A program made the position numbers and the translations under genes. A stretch of 64,000 nucleotides of DNA. Source: Gammaproteobacteria bacterium. Lineage in GTDB: Bacteria; Pseudomonadota; Gammaproteobacteria; Eutrophobiales; Eutrophobiaceae. Shown here one piece after another: positions 53,566-62,664 of this stretch. Every line of letters starts with the position of its first letter. The stretch's first letter is position 1. Under the pieces are notes generated by a model. It had not been told where the DNA came from and searched no databases. It saw only the letters and a list, made by a program, of their open reading frames with translations. The stretch lies in assembly GCA_004297165.1 (NCBI GenBank), contig SCUJ01000011.1, positions 192,095 through 256,094 on the forward strand, written 5' to 3'.

Positions 53566-55217
53566 ACGAAACGGAGAACAACAGCAATATCGCCGCGAGC
53601 CTGATACGGATGGCCCGGCAGCAACCCGAGGCAGCCGCGGTGATCATGGACAGGCCCGGAGGCCGGGGACGAAAGGTCACTTATCGGGAACTCGATGAGG
53701 ACAGCGATCAACTCGCCAGAGGACTGAAGGCGATTGGTATCGGCAAAGGTACGCGCACCGCCCTCATGCTGCCGCCATCTCCGGATTTCTTCGCCCTGGT
53801 CTTTGCCATCTTCAAGCTGGGCGCCATCCTCGTCGCGGTCGATCCGGGTCTGGGCGTCAGGGGTTTAAAACAATGCCTGAAAAACGCAGAGCCCGCGGCC
53901 TTCATCGGGATCGCTAAGGCGCATCTCGCCCGCATCCTATTGCGCTGGGATGCCGAAGGTCTGCGCCACCGGATCGTCACCGGCGCGATCGGCCTCCCTG
54001 GGCTTGTAAGCCTGAATGAGATACGCAGACTTGGCGCCGGCAGCAGCGCCCCGATCCTGGAACCTGCCGTGGCTGACACCCATGCCGCGATACTCTTTAC
54101 CAGCGGCAGCACCGGCGCGCCCAAGGGCGTGCTCTATACCCACGGCAATTTCTCGGCGCAGATCGAGGCCCTGCGTCGGGAATTCGGGATTTGCCCAGGG
54201 GAGGTGGACCTCGCCACCTTTCCCCTCTTTGCCCTCTTTGCCCCGGCACTCGGCATGACCGCGGTGATCCCGGTCATGGATTTCACCCGCCCCGGCGGCG
54301 TCAATCCCGAAAGCATACTCAAACCCATCGAACGCTATGGAATCACCAACATGTTCGGCTCGCCGGCCCTGCTGGATCGCGTCAGTCGCTGGGCTGACCC
54401 GCGCGGGATTAAATTCTCAGGCGTGCGCCGGGTGCTGTCCGCGGGCGCGCCGGTGCATGCCCGGATCATGGAGCGGTTTCGCTCCCTGCTCGCGCCGGGC
54501 GTCCAGGTCTACTCCGCCTATGGGGCGACTGAGTCTCTGCCGGTCAGCATAATCGGCAGCGATGCGGTGCAGGGCGAGACGGGCAACCTCACGGCGGAAG
54601 GCAAGGGTGTGTGCGTCGGCCGTCCGGTGGCGGGCATCGAGGTGCGCATCATCGCGCTGACCGACGTCGCGATCCCCGTCTGGCGGGACGACCTGGCGCT
54701 TGCGCCGAACATAATAGGCGAGATCGTCGTCCGGGGACCGCAGGTCACCCAGGGTTATTACAACAACGCGGCGGCCACGGCGCTCTCCAAGATCTATACA
54801 GCGGCGGGGGACTGGTATCACCGGATGGGTGATGTAGGTTATCTGGACGAACAAGGCCGGCTCTGGTTCTGTGGCCGCAAGGGTCAGCGGGTGGAGACCG
54901 GAGAGCAGACGCTCTTCACCATCCCGTGCGAGGGCGTGTTCAACACCCATCCCGAGGTAAAGCGAACCGCGCTGGTCGGCGTGCCCGCAGGGGCTCCCAT
55001 CCGCCGACCGGCTCTCTGCGTGGAGCTTGAGGCGTCCGCCCGCGGCAGGGATCTGTCTGCGATCCGGAACGAGCTGTTGACCCTGGGGGCGAAGTACAGC
55101 CACACCCGGTCGATCCGCGAGATCCTGTTTCACGACCGCTTCCCCGTGGATATCCGGCACAACGCCAAGATCGATCGCGACCGGCTCTCCCGCTGGGCGG
55201 AGCGGAAATTGCGATGA
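53562..55217 (+). CDS. oleC: OleC-type beta-lactone synthetase (AMP-forming ligase family)
   Basis: A 551-residue member of the ANL adenylating superfamily. The P-loop-like AILFTSGSTGAPKG is at about 176-189; YSAYGATESLP and GDVGYLDEQGRLWFCGRKGQRV are the later adenylation motifs; K of DIRHNAKIDRDRL is near the C-terminus. In the Ole pathway this enzyme closes the beta-hydroxy acid from OleD to a beta-lactone. Position between oleB and oleD with ATGA overlaps on both sides supports the assignment over a generic acyl-CoA ligase. Confidence 0.9.
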   Translation: MNETENNSNIAASLIRMARQQPEAAAVIMDRPGGRGRKVTYRELDEDSDQLARGLKAIGIGKGTRTALMLPPSPDFFALVFAIFKLGAILVAVDPGLGVRGLKQCLKNAEPAAFIGIAKAHLARILLRWDAEGLRHRIVTGAIGLPGLVSLNEIRRLGAGSSAPILEPAVADTHAAILFTSGSTGAPKGVLYTHGNFSAQIEALRREFGICPGEVDLATFPLFALFAPALGMTAVIPVMDFTRPGGVNPESILKPIERYGITNMFGSPALLDRVSRWADPRGIKFSGVRRVLSAGAPVHARIMERFRSLLAPGVQVYSAYGATESLPVSIIGSDAVQGETGNLTAEGKGVCVGRPVAGIEVRIIALTDVAIPVWRDDLALAPNIIGEIVVRGPQVTQGYYNNAAATALSKIYTAAGDWYHRMGDVGYLDEQGRLWFCGRKGQRVETGEQTLFTIPCEGVFNTHPEVKRTALVGVPAGAPIRRPALCVELEASARGRDLSAIRNELLTLGAKYSHTRSIREILFHDRFPVDIRHNAKIDRDRLSRWAERKLR

Positions 55218-56194
55218 AGGTCCTGGTCACGGGCGGCGGCGGATTTCTCGGCAGGGCCATTGTCCGGGCGCTGCGCGCGCGCGGCGATCAGGTGGTCGCC
55301 ATGCAGCGCGGCGAATATCCGGAACTCCAGGCGCTTGGCGTTGAGGTTATTCGGGGCGACCTCGGCGATAGCGCCCTCCTGCGCCAGGCCGGCAAGGGCT
55401 GCGATCTCGCGCTGCATGTCGCCGGCAAGACCGGGGTCTGGGGCGACTATCGCGAGTTCCATCACTGCAATGTCACGGCGACCCGCAATGTGATCGAGAC
55501 CTGCCTTGAAAACGGCATCGGGCGACTGGTCCATACCAGCACGCCGAGCGTCGTCTTCGCCGGCCGCGATGAAGACCCCATCGACGAATCCGCGCCCTAT
55601 CCGGCGCGCTTCCTCAACCACTATCAGGCCACCAAGGCGGAGGCGGAAAGGCTCGTGCTCGCGGCCAACGGCGAGAGGCTCGCGACGCTCGCCCTGCGTC
55701 CGCACCTGATCTGGGGGCCCGGCGATCCCCACCTGATCCGTCGGGTGGTCGAGCGCGCGCGCTCGGGCAAACTGCGGCTCGTGAAAACGAATAAAAAGGT
55801 GGATGTCACCTTCATCGACAACGCCGTTCATGCGCATCTCCTCGCGGGAGATGCCTTGCGGCCGGGCGCTCCGTGCGTGGGCAAGGTCTATTTCATCTCC
55901 GATGGCGCGCCGCAACCGCTTTATATCACCATCAACGAGATCCTCGCGGCGCACGGTCTGCCGCCGGTCAGGAATTTCATCTCGCCCGCGCTGGCCTATC
56001 TCGCGGGATCGGTCTTCGAACTGGCGTACCGTCTGTTAGGGATAGAGCGGGAACCGCTGCTCACGCGTTTCGTCGCGCGTCAGTTGAGTTGCGCCCACTG
56101 GTACGACCTTGGCGCGGCGCGGCGCGACCTCGGCTACCAGCCTGTGGTCGGTCATCAGGAAGCCCTGGCCAGACTCAGGCGGGCCGTTGCCTGA
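55214..56194 (+). CDS. oleD: OleD-type 2-alkyl-3-oxoalkanoate reductase
   Basis: A 326-residue extended SDR of the 3-beta-HSD-like family. VTGGGGFLG (5-13) binds NADPH; STPSVVF with Y137 and K141 (YQATK) form the active site. OleD reduces the unstable OleA beta-keto acid to the beta-hydroxy acid before OleC. It overlaps oleC by 4 bp. The following PPTase gene starts 7 bp after its stop. Confidence 0.9.
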   Translation: MKVLVTGGGGFLGRAIVRALRARGDQVVAMQRGEYPELQALGVEVIRGDLGDSALLRQAGKGCDLALHVAGKTGVWGDYREFHHCNVTATRNVIETCLENGIGRLVHTSTPSVVFAGRDEDPIDESAPYPARFLNHYQATKAEAERLVLAANGERLATLALRPHLIWGPGDPHLIRRVVERARSGKLRLVKTNKKVDVTFIDNAVHAHLLAGDALRPGAPCVGKVYFISDGAPQPLYITINEILAAHGLPPVRNFISPALAYLAGSVFELAYRLLGIEREPLLTRFVARQLSCAHWYDLGAARRDLGYQPVVGHQEALARLRRAVA

Positions 56195-56201
56195 GGGTGA
56201 G

Positions 56202-56933
56202 ATGAACGCGCCGCAAACGATCGATGTCTGGACCCTGGCGCACGATCAGGACGCCGCCCTCGTCTCTGCCTGCGAAAAGGTCCTCTCGGCGGAAGAGATC
56301 GCGCGGCTCTATCGCTTCAAACCCGAACACAAGCGCAGGGAATTCGCACTCAGCAGGGCCATGTTGCGCGGCGTGTTGGGGGAGATGCTCGAGGCCCGAC
56401 CCGTGGATCTTGAATTCGCCTATGGCAACAAGGGCAAACCGGCGCTCGGCGGGAAGTTTGTCGATGCGTCGGTCAGTTTCAATCTCAGCCACAGCGGCGG
56501 GATGACCGTACTCGCCGTCACCCGTTGCGAGGCGGATCTGGGCGTGGATATCGAACGGCTGCGCGCGGATGTCGATTGCATCGGCCTCGCCAGCCGCTTT
56601 TTCTCCAGCAGTGAATCCCGTGAACTCGCGGATATCCCGGCGAGTGCGCGGCCTGCCGCCTTCTTTGCCTGTTGGACCCGCAAGGAGGCTTTGGTGAAGT
56701 CCTTGGGGATGGGGATTGTCTTCGGGCTCGCCGAGTTTTCCGTTTCCATGGACCCGGCGGAGTCCGAGGCGCGGCTCGCATCCGATCATCCGGCCTTGGC
56801 CGGGGCCTGGCGCATATACAGCATCAGCCCTGAGCCGGGTTATCTCGCGGCGGTGGCGGTAGGCGATCCCGGCGACCATACCATCCGGCAGCATGATGCG
56901 GCGCCGCTATTGCGGCGTGCGGTAGGGAAATAA
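56202..56933 (+). CDS. pfaE: Sfp-type 4'-phosphopantetheinyl transferase (PfaE-like)
   Basis: A 243-residue PPTase. GVDIE (114-118) and WTRKEALVK (158-166) are the metal-binding and catalytic motifs; FNLSHSGG is at about 93-100. It attaches phosphopantetheine to acyl carrier serines, and as last gene of the pfaC-ole operon its natural targets are the three PfaA ACPs. ATG at 56202 is preceded by GAGGGTGAG. It ends 5 bp from a convergent gene. Confidence 0.92.
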   Translation: MNAPQTIDVWTLAHDQDAALVSACEKVLSAEEIARLYRFKPEHKRREFALSRAMLRGVLGEMLEARPVDLEFAYGNKGKPALGGKFVDASVSFNLSHSGGMTVLAVTRCEADLGVDIERLRADVDCIGLASRFFSSSESRELADIPASARPAAFFACWTRKEALVKSLGMGIVFGLAEFSVSMDPAESEARLASDHPALAGAWRIYSISPEPGYLAAVAVGDPGDHTIRQHDAAPLLRRAVGK

Positions 56934-56938
56934 CTCCT

Positions 56939-58609
56939 TTACCTGTCGAAGACCCGGGCCGCGCCTTCGCCGCGCGGATCACTCGCGGCGCTCACCGCCC
57001 CGTCCTCAAGCTCCCAGAGGATCGCCTGCATGTCCCCGAACAATTGACTGGTCCCCTCCAGACGATGTCCCATGCCGCGCAGTCGATTGAGCTCCGCCTG
57101 ACTGAAGGCCGGGACCTCGAAGATGGTCAGATCCGGAAGATACTGATGATGAAAACGCGGCATGCCGACCATGGTCTCGACCGAGCGGCCGGCCGCGAAA
57201 TCCAGGACGGCGAGCAACAGCGAACTGATTATCCGGTTGCCGCCGGGAGATCCCAGGATGGCGATCCGATCCGGGGTTTCAAGGAAGATCGGGGTCATCG
57301 TGGTCAGGGGACGTTTGCCGGGCATCAGCGCATTGGCGTCATCCAGCGCGTTGTGGTCCGGGGCATTCGCCGGAGGCGGCGGGGCGAAATTCTCCAGGCT
57401 GTCATTCAGGAGGATGCCGGTTCCGGGGACGACAAAGCCGGCGCCGAATAACCGGTTGAGTCCCAGCGTGCCCGACACCCGATTGCCGTCCCCGTCCATC
57501 ACGGAAAAGTGCGTGGTCTGCATGCTGTCCGCGAGCAGGCCGGGGGTATCGCCGATCTCGGCGCTGGGTGTGGCGCGATCCGTTTCGATGGTCAAGGCAA
57601 GGCCATCGAGATAGGCGGGATCGAGCAGCCGGTCCACCGGGATGGCCGCAAAATCCGGATCGCCGAGATAGGCCGTGGGCTCGCGGAAGGCCCGCCGCAT
57701 GGATTCGATGATCAGATGACTGCGCTCCTCGGAGGTTGCCGCCGCCAGATCGAAATGCTCCAGGATCTTCAACGCCTCGAGCAGCACCACGCCCCCGGCG
57801 GAAGGCGGCGGGGCGGTAACGATACGGACATCGCCATAGGTGTTTACCAGAGGCTTGCGCACCGCCACCCGGTAATTCGCGAGGTCTTCCAGGGACCAGA
57901 TCCCGCCCCCGCCGCGCACCCCCTGCATGATCCGTTGCGCGGGTTCGCCCCGATAAAAACCCGCCATCCCCCGATCGGCCAGAAGCTGCAAGGATCGCGC
58001 GAGATCCTTCTGTACGATTCGGGTCCCCACCGCGGGTGCGCGGTACTCCCTGAGAAAGATCCGCGCGCCTTCCGGATCGTTCCGCAGCTGCGCCTCGCTT
58101 TCCTTTGTATACCGCTGGTACTGCGGGCCAACCGCGAAGCCCCGTTTGGCGTAATCGATCGCCGGTTTGAGCGTCTTTTTCAGCGGTAAACGACCATAAT
58201 GCTCCGCCAGATAGACCAGTCCCGCCGGCAGACCGGGGATGGCCGCGGCCCGCGGTCCCGCCGCGCCAAACTCCCCTTTTTCATTGACCAGCATTCCCCA
58301 GTGCGACAACGCCGGGGCCTGTTCCCGGCCATCCACCAGCAAGGTCTCCTGCCGGTCCGCAACGTGGAGCAGCCACATGCCGCCGCCGCCCAGACCGCAG
58401 GCATAGGGCGCCACCACGGCGAGCGCGGCGCTCACCGCGACCGCGGCATCGAAGGCATTGCCGCCCTGACGGAAAATGCTTTCTCCGGCGGCGGTGGCGA
58501 GCGGATGGGCGCTCGCGATGGCGGCCGCGGGCGGCGGACTGCCCGCCTGGACCGACGCGACCCCGAGCGAAAATAAAAGCAGGCAGGCCCGCGCGCAGCG
58601 GCGGGACAC
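56939..58609 (-). CDS. ggt: Gamma-glutamyltransferase
   Basis: About 556 residues, an N-terminal nucleophile hydrolase that cleaves glutathione and other gamma-glutamyl compounds in the periplasm. The autoprocessing/catalytic threonine is in MQTTHFSVMD; GSPGGNRI and the early GGNAFDAAVAVSAALAVV are typical. The start is uncertain: an ATG at 58768 gives an N-terminus translated from a dispersed repeat (58642-58731). I prefer the GTG at 58609, which gives a clean signal peptide (ARACLLLFSLGVASVQA). It is directly downstream of coaD. Confidence 0.85.
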   Translation of the reverse strand: MSRRCARACLLLFSLGVASVQAGSPPPAAAIASAHPLATAAGESIFRQGGNAFDAAVAVSAALAVVAPYACGLGGGGMWLLHVADRQETLLVDGREQAPALSHWGMLVNEKGEFGAAGPRAAAIPGLPAGLVYLAEHYGRLPLKKTLKPAIDYAKRGFAVGPQYQRYTKESEAQLRNDPEGARIFLREYRAPAVGTRIVQKDLARSLQLLADRGMAGFYRGEPAQRIMQGVRGGGGIWSLEDLANYRVAVRKPLVNTYGDVRIVTAPPPSAGGVVLLEALKILEHFDLAAATSEERSHLIIESMRRAFREPTAYLGDPDFAAIPVDRLLDPAYLDGLALTIETDRATPSAEIGDTPGLLADSMQTTHFSVMDGDGNRVSGTLGLNRLFGAGFVVPGTGILLNDSLENFAPPPPANAPDHNALDDANALMPGKRPLTTMTPIFLETPDRIAILGSPGGNRIISSLLLAVLDFAAGRSVETMVGMPRFHHQYLPDLTIFEVPAFSQAELNRLRGMGHRLEGTSQLFGDMQAILWELEDGAVSAASDPRGEGAARVFDR

Positions 58610-58641
58610 TTGGCGGAGGCTAAGGAAATTTTGCACAAGCA

Positions 58642-58731
58642 CCCGTTCGTGCTGAGCCTGTCGAAGCTCGAATGGAAAACTCGTTGATTCCGCCCGAATT
58701 CGTTGCCCTTCGACTAGCTCAGGGCGAACGG
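58642..58731. repeat. REP-like inverted repeat
   Basis: CCGTTCGTGCTGAGCCTGTCGAAG and CTTCGACTAGCTCAGGGCGAACGG form the arms of a widespread proteobacterial palindrome with about 40 bp between them. It sits between coaD and the mature ggt sequence, and an open frame runs through it. Confidence 0.7.
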
Positions 58732-58768
58732 ATTCGAGTTTGTTCAGAGGTCTCTTAAAACCAGACAT

Positions 58769-59254
58769 TCAGGACTTGCCGGATTTTTCCCGCAAGGCCC
58801 GGACCACGCCGGCATGCACGAAACGGGAGACATCGCCATCGAGCCCGGCGATCTCCTTCACCAGGCTGGATGAAATGTAATTCAGATGTTCCGCGGGGGT
58901 CAGGAAGATGGTCTCGACGCCATCGTAAAGATGCCGGTTCATGCCCGCCATCTGAAACTCGTATTCGAAATCGGAAACCGCGCGCAGGCCGCGGATGATG
59001 ACGGTCGCCCGCTCGCGTTTGGCGTATTCGGTAACGAGGCCGGAAAAACTGCGCACCTCCACGTTGCCCAGTCCCGCGAGCGCCTTGGCGGCAAGCCCCA
59101 CCCGTTCCTCGGCGCTGAACAAGGTTTTTTTACCGGTACTCTGCGCGACCGCGACAATAACTCGATCGAACAGCCTTGCGGCGCGGTTGACGATATCGTG
59201 ATGCCCATTGGTGATCGGATCGAAGGTGCCAGGATAGATCGCTATGATATTCAT
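58769..59254 (-). CDS. coaD: Phosphopantetheine adenylyltransferase CoaD
   Basis: Penultimate enzyme of coenzyme A synthesis. The 161-residue protein has the nucleotidyltransferase motif TNGHHD ([10 protein letters not shown]) near residue 18 and ISSSLVKE near 128. Length and motifs are canonical. Its ATG overlaps the rsmD stop by one base, the common rsmD-coaD arrangement. Confidence 0.96.
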   Translation of the reverse strand: MNIIAIYPGTFDPITNGHHDIVNRAARLFDRVIVAVAQSTGKKTLFSAEERVGLAAKALAGLGNVEVRSFSGLVTEYAKRERATVIIRGLRAVSDFEYEFQMAGMNRHLYDGVETIFLTPAEHLNYISSSLVKEIAGLDGDVSRFVHAGVVRALREKSGKS

Positions 59255-59835
59255 TATTCCGCCTGCTCCTCGCGCACGAGCAGGGTATATTCCACCTGCC
59301 CGGCTTGAGATTGTCTGTGGATCTGGAAGTTATCGGCGAGCCCCGCATTGCCGCAGACCCCCGGCTCGCTCTCGACATACACCCGGGAATGCGGGTGCAA
59401 GTGTCGCCTGTTCAGCAGGATCTCACAAGAGGGCGCGATCAGATTTTTCCGGAACGGCGGATCGAGAAACACGAGGTCGAAGACCTCGCTGGTCGCATTA
59501 AGCCAGGCCAGGGCCTCCGCCCGGACGATCTCGATGACGGCGCAATCCAGATGCTGGCGCTGCTCCTCAAGGCCGCGGGCAAGCCGTTGGTCCTGCTCAA
59601 TCATTACCACGCGCGCGGCGCCTCTTGAGATCGCCTCGAAGCCCAGCGCGCCGGTCCCGGCAAACAGATCGAGACACACCGCGCCTTCGATCACGGGCTG
59701 CAACCAGTTGAACAACGTGACCCTGACCCGGTCTGGCGTCGGTCGCAGTTCCGGCAGCGCGGGTACCGGGAGTTTCCTGCCGCGCCATTTGCCGCCGATG
59801 ATCCGGATTTTACCCGGTGCATTGTTTACCGTCAT
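59254..59835 (-). CDS. rsmD: 16S rRNA (guanine-966-N2) methyltransferase RsmD
   Basis: About 193 residues. [15 protein letters not shown] and [16 protein letters not shown] open the protein, [19 protein letters not shown] is the SAM site and FLDPPF the catalytic motif IV. I use the ATG at 59835, which has GGAG nine bases upstream; an ATG at 59850 is also in frame. It is divergent from ftsY. Confidence 0.95.
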   Translation of the reverse strand: MTVNNAPGKIRIIGGKWRGRKLPVPALPELRPTPDRVRVTLFNWLQPVIEGAVCLDLFAGTGALGFEAISRGAARVVMIEQDQRLARGLEEQRQHLDCAVIEIVRAEALAWLNATSEVFDLVFLDPPFRKNLIAPSCEILLNRRHLHPHSRVYVESEPGVCGNAGLADNFQIHRQSQAGQVEYTLLVREEQAE

Positions 59836-59943
59836 CAGTATGAACTCCAACCCGCCGCCATGGCGCCAGACCTTGTGGCGGTTCTAAATCCGGCGCTTGT
59901 GCGATACAGTATCACCACGAGTCATCAGGTTTCCATCCCACAT

Positions 59944-60912
59944 ATGTTTGGTTTCAAGAAAACCGCCGCTGTCACGGCGCCGGCCCCCGGCATCCTGGAT
60001 CGCCTGCGCAACGGTCTGCAAAAGACCCGCGCCGTGCTATGCACAGACATCGAAGATCTGTTCAAGGGCAAGCCGGCAATCGACGAATCCGTACTCGACG
60101 AGATCGAGAATCGCCTGCTGCTGGCAGACCTCGGCGTGGACGCCACGAGCCGTATCATGGCCGCCCTGCGCGCCGAGGCGAAACGTAACAAGCTCGGTAC
60201 GGCCGCGGAGGTCATCGCCGTCTTGCGGCAACAGATGCTCGAGATCCTGCTCCCGGTTCAACAAAACATCGAGCTTGATGCGAGCCGCGCCAGGCCTCAT
60301 GTCATCCTGGTCGTGGGCGTCAACGGCGTCGGCAAGACGACCACCATCGGCAAACTGGCCGCGTACTACAGGCAACTCGGATCCGATGTGCTGCTCGCCG
60401 CCGGCGACACCTTCCGGGCGGCGGCCATCGAACAGATTCAGGTCTGGGGGCGGCGGACAGGAATCCCTGTCATCGCCCAACATAGCGGCGCGGACTCGGC
60501 CGCCGTCATCTACGACGCCCTGCAATCCGCGCGCGCGCGGCAGGCGGAAATCCTGATCGCGGACACCGCCGGCCGTCTGCACAACAAAGACAACCTCATG
60601 GGCGAACTCGCCAAGATCCGGCGCACCATCAGCCGCTTCGACCCCGAACTGCCCGTCGAGGTCATGCTCGTACTGGACGCCACCACCGGACAAAATGCCC
60701 TCGCTCAGGCGGAACAGTTCCACAAACTCGCAGGCGTCACCGGCATCACCCTGACCAAACTGGACGGCACGGCCAAGGGCGGCGTCATCTTCGCCCTTGC
60801 GCACAAGCTGGCGATCCCCTTGCGCTTCATCGGGATCGGCGAGCAGGCGGAGGATCTGCGGCCATTTGCGGCCGAACCCTTCATCGAGGCGTTGCTCGAC
60901 ACCGGCGCATGA
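59944..60912 (+). CDS. ftsY: Signal recognition particle receptor FtsY
   Basis: A 322-residue SRP GTPase with GVNGVGKTTT (G1), DTAGR (G3) and TKLDGTAKGG (G4). The acidic N-terminal A domain of E. coli FtsY is almost absent, giving a short form. The start at 59944 (MFGFKK) resembles typical FtsY N-termini. It overlaps ftsE by 4 bp in the standard ftsYEX operon. Confidence 0.96.
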   Translation: MFGFKKTAAVTAPAPGILDRLRNGLQKTRAVLCTDIEDLFKGKPAIDESVLDEIENRLLLADLGVDATSRIMAALRAEAKRNKLGTAAEVIAVLRQQMLEILLPVQQNIELDASRARPHVILVVGVNGVGKTTTIGKLAAYYRQLGSDVLLAAGDTFRAAAIEQIQVWGRRTGIPVIAQHSGADSAAVIYDALQSARARQAEILIADTAGRLHNKDNLMGELAKIRRTISRFDPELPVEVMLVLDATTGQNALAQAEQFHKLAGVTGITLTKLDGTAKGGVIFALAHKLAIPLRFIGIGEQAEDLRPFAAEPFIEALLDTGA

Positions 60913-61619
60913 TCCGGTTTACCAATGTCTCCATGCGGTACGAGGCGAACATCGAGGCCTTGCGCCGCATCAATCTGTTTATCGAACAGGGCGCCATGGT
61001 CTATGTCACGGGACGCTCGGGGGCCGGTAAAAGCACGCTGCTCCGGCTCATAGCCCTCATCGAGCGGCACACCGAGGGACAGGTAATCGTCAACGGCCAG
61101 AACCTGGAGCGGGTCTCCGGGCGCCGAATCCCCCTCTACCGGCGCAACATCGGTTTTACCTTCCAGGATCACCGCCTCCTCAGGGATCGGACGGTGTTCG
61201 ACAATGTCGCCTTGCCGCTGGTGGTTGCGGGGTATCGTTATCAGGAGATACGCAAACGCACCCAGGCCTCGCTGGACAAGGTCGGGCTGCTAAAGAAGGC
61301 CAGATTTCTCCCCATGCAATTATCGGGCGGTGAACAGCAACGGGTCGGGATCGCGCGCGCGGTGGTCAACCGCCCCGCCCTGTTGCTCGCCGATGAACCC
61401 ACGGGGAATCTGGACCCGGCCCTGGCGCTCGAGATCATGCAACTGTTTGAGCAGTTCAACCAGGTGGGCGTAACCGTGCTGATCGCCAGTCATGACATCG
61501 ACATTCTCCGCAAGATGAAAAAGAAGATCATCACCCTGCGTGAAGGCAGGCTCCTCGACAACACCGCGCAAACCCCGGAAGACCATGACGATGGGAACGA
61601 CCAGGAACAAGGCGCCTAG
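60909..61619 (+). CDS. ftsE: Cell-division ABC transporter ATPase FtsE
   Basis: A 236-residue ABC ATPase with GRSGAGKST, LSGGEQQRVGIARA and LLLADEPTGNLDP. FtsEX transmits a division-site signal to peptidoglycan amidases. The C-terminal tail beyond the ATPase core is short and acidic. It is flanked by ftsY and ftsX with overlaps. Confidence 0.96.
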   Translation: MIRFTNVSMRYEANIEALRRINLFIEQGAMVYVTGRSGAGKSTLLRLIALIERHTEGQVIVNGQNLERVSGRRIPLYRRNIGFTFQDHRLLRDRTVFDNVALPLVVAGYRYQEIRKRTQASLDKVGLLKKARFLPMQLSGGEQQRVGIARAVVNRPALLLADEPTGNLDPALALEIMQLFEQFNQVGVTVLIASHDIDILRKMKKKIITLREGRLLDNTAQTPEDHDDGNDQEQGA

Positions 61620-62559
61620 TCAACGTTTCCGGCCGGGCGCCCTGTTGCGGGCCTGGTTGAATCAGCACCTGCGTGCCTGTCTGTTCAGCATCGTTCAGAT
61701 CCTGAAGAACCCGTTGGGCAGTTTGCTTACGATCGGCGTTATCGGGGTTTCCCTTTCGCTGCCTGCCGCTTTCTATCTCGCCTTGGGAAACATAGCCCAA
61801 CTCACCGATCACTGGGGCGGCGGACTCGAGATCAATCTCTTTCTGAAGCAGGAAGTGGAATTGGATGCGGCTAGGGAACTCGTGGAAAAACTGACTGCAA
61901 CAACAGGGATCGGTGCGGTGGAGTTGATCGATCGGGAAACTGCCCTGAAGGAATACCGCGAAAATTCCGGGTTCGCGGATGCCTTGGCCGGGCTGGAGGA
62001 CAACCCCCTCCCCCATGTGATCCTGGTAACGCCCGAGGATGACCTGGTAGCCTCGGACCGGAGCGAGGAACTGCTGGCGACCCTCCAGGGACTGCCCGAG
62101 GTCGACAGCGCCCAGTTTGATCGGCAATGGGCCCTGCGGCTCTTCAGCATCATCGACATCTTCCGGCGCGGGGTATACATCCTGGCCACCCTGCTGGCCT
62201 TCGCCGTGTTGCTCATCATCGGCAATACCATCCGGCTCGCCATCTACAACCGGCGGGACGAGATCGAGATAAACCAGTTATTCGGCGCGACCGACGCCTT
62301 CATTCAGCGGCCTTTTCTCTACAGCGGGTTGATCCACGGCCTGGCTGGCAGTCTGATGGCCTGGTTGCTCCTGGGACTCGCCGCCCTGCTGCTCGAAAAT
62401 CCTGTTGTGCGGTTATCCAGTCTCTATAACAGCGATTTCCGGCTGATCCATTTGCAGCCAATGGAGACGCTGCTGCTGATCATCATCGGCAGTGTGCTCG
62501 GTCTGGTTGGGTCCTGGGTCGCCGTGAAACGTCATATCCGGTCCATTGGCCTCTCCTAA
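61585..62559 (+). CDS. ftsX: Cell-division membrane protein FtsX
   Basis: About 324 residues with the FtsX layout: a cytoplasmic N-terminus, helix 1 (LLTIGVIGVSLSLPAAFYLAL), a periplasmic domain of about 120 residues, then three helices, with NTIRLAIYNRRDEIEINQLFGAT between helices 2 and 3. The ATG at 61585 is chosen and overlaps ftsE by 35 bp; 61591 is also possible. Confidence 0.95.
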   Translation: MTMGTTRNKAPSQRFRPGALLRAWLNQHLRACLFSIVQILKNPLGSLLTIGVIGVSLSLPAAFYLALGNIAQLTDHWGGGLEINLFLKQEVELDAARELVEKLTATTGIGAVELIDRETALKEYRENSGFADALAGLEDNPLPHVILVTPEDDLVASDRSEELLATLQGLPEVDSAQFDRQWALRLFSIIDIFRRGVYILATLLAFAVLLIIGNTIRLAIYNRRDEIEINQLFGATDAFIQRPFLYSGLIHGLAGSLMAWLLLGLAALLLENPVVRLSSLYNSDFRLIHLQPMETLLLIIIGSVLGLVGSWVAVKRHIRSIGLS

Positions 62560-62611
62560 CTTCATATATCTAAATCTGTTTTCTACCCCTCACCGGGAAC
62601 CTAGCACTTCA

Positions 62612-62638
62612 TTAGCACTCTATGCGCAAGAGTGCTAA
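62612..62638 (+). promoter_or_regulatory. CIRCE operator (HrcA-binding site) upstream of rpoH
   Basis: TTAGCACTC, nine bases, GAGTGCTAA: a perfect match to the CIRCE consensus, including spacer length. It ends 26 bp before the rpoH start. CIRCE is bound by the repressor HrcA, normally at groESL and dnaK operons. Placement here predicts heat-inducible, HrcA-controlled rpoH expression. Confidence 0.9.
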
Positions 62639-62664
62639 AATTCATATTAAATGATGGAGTGGGT

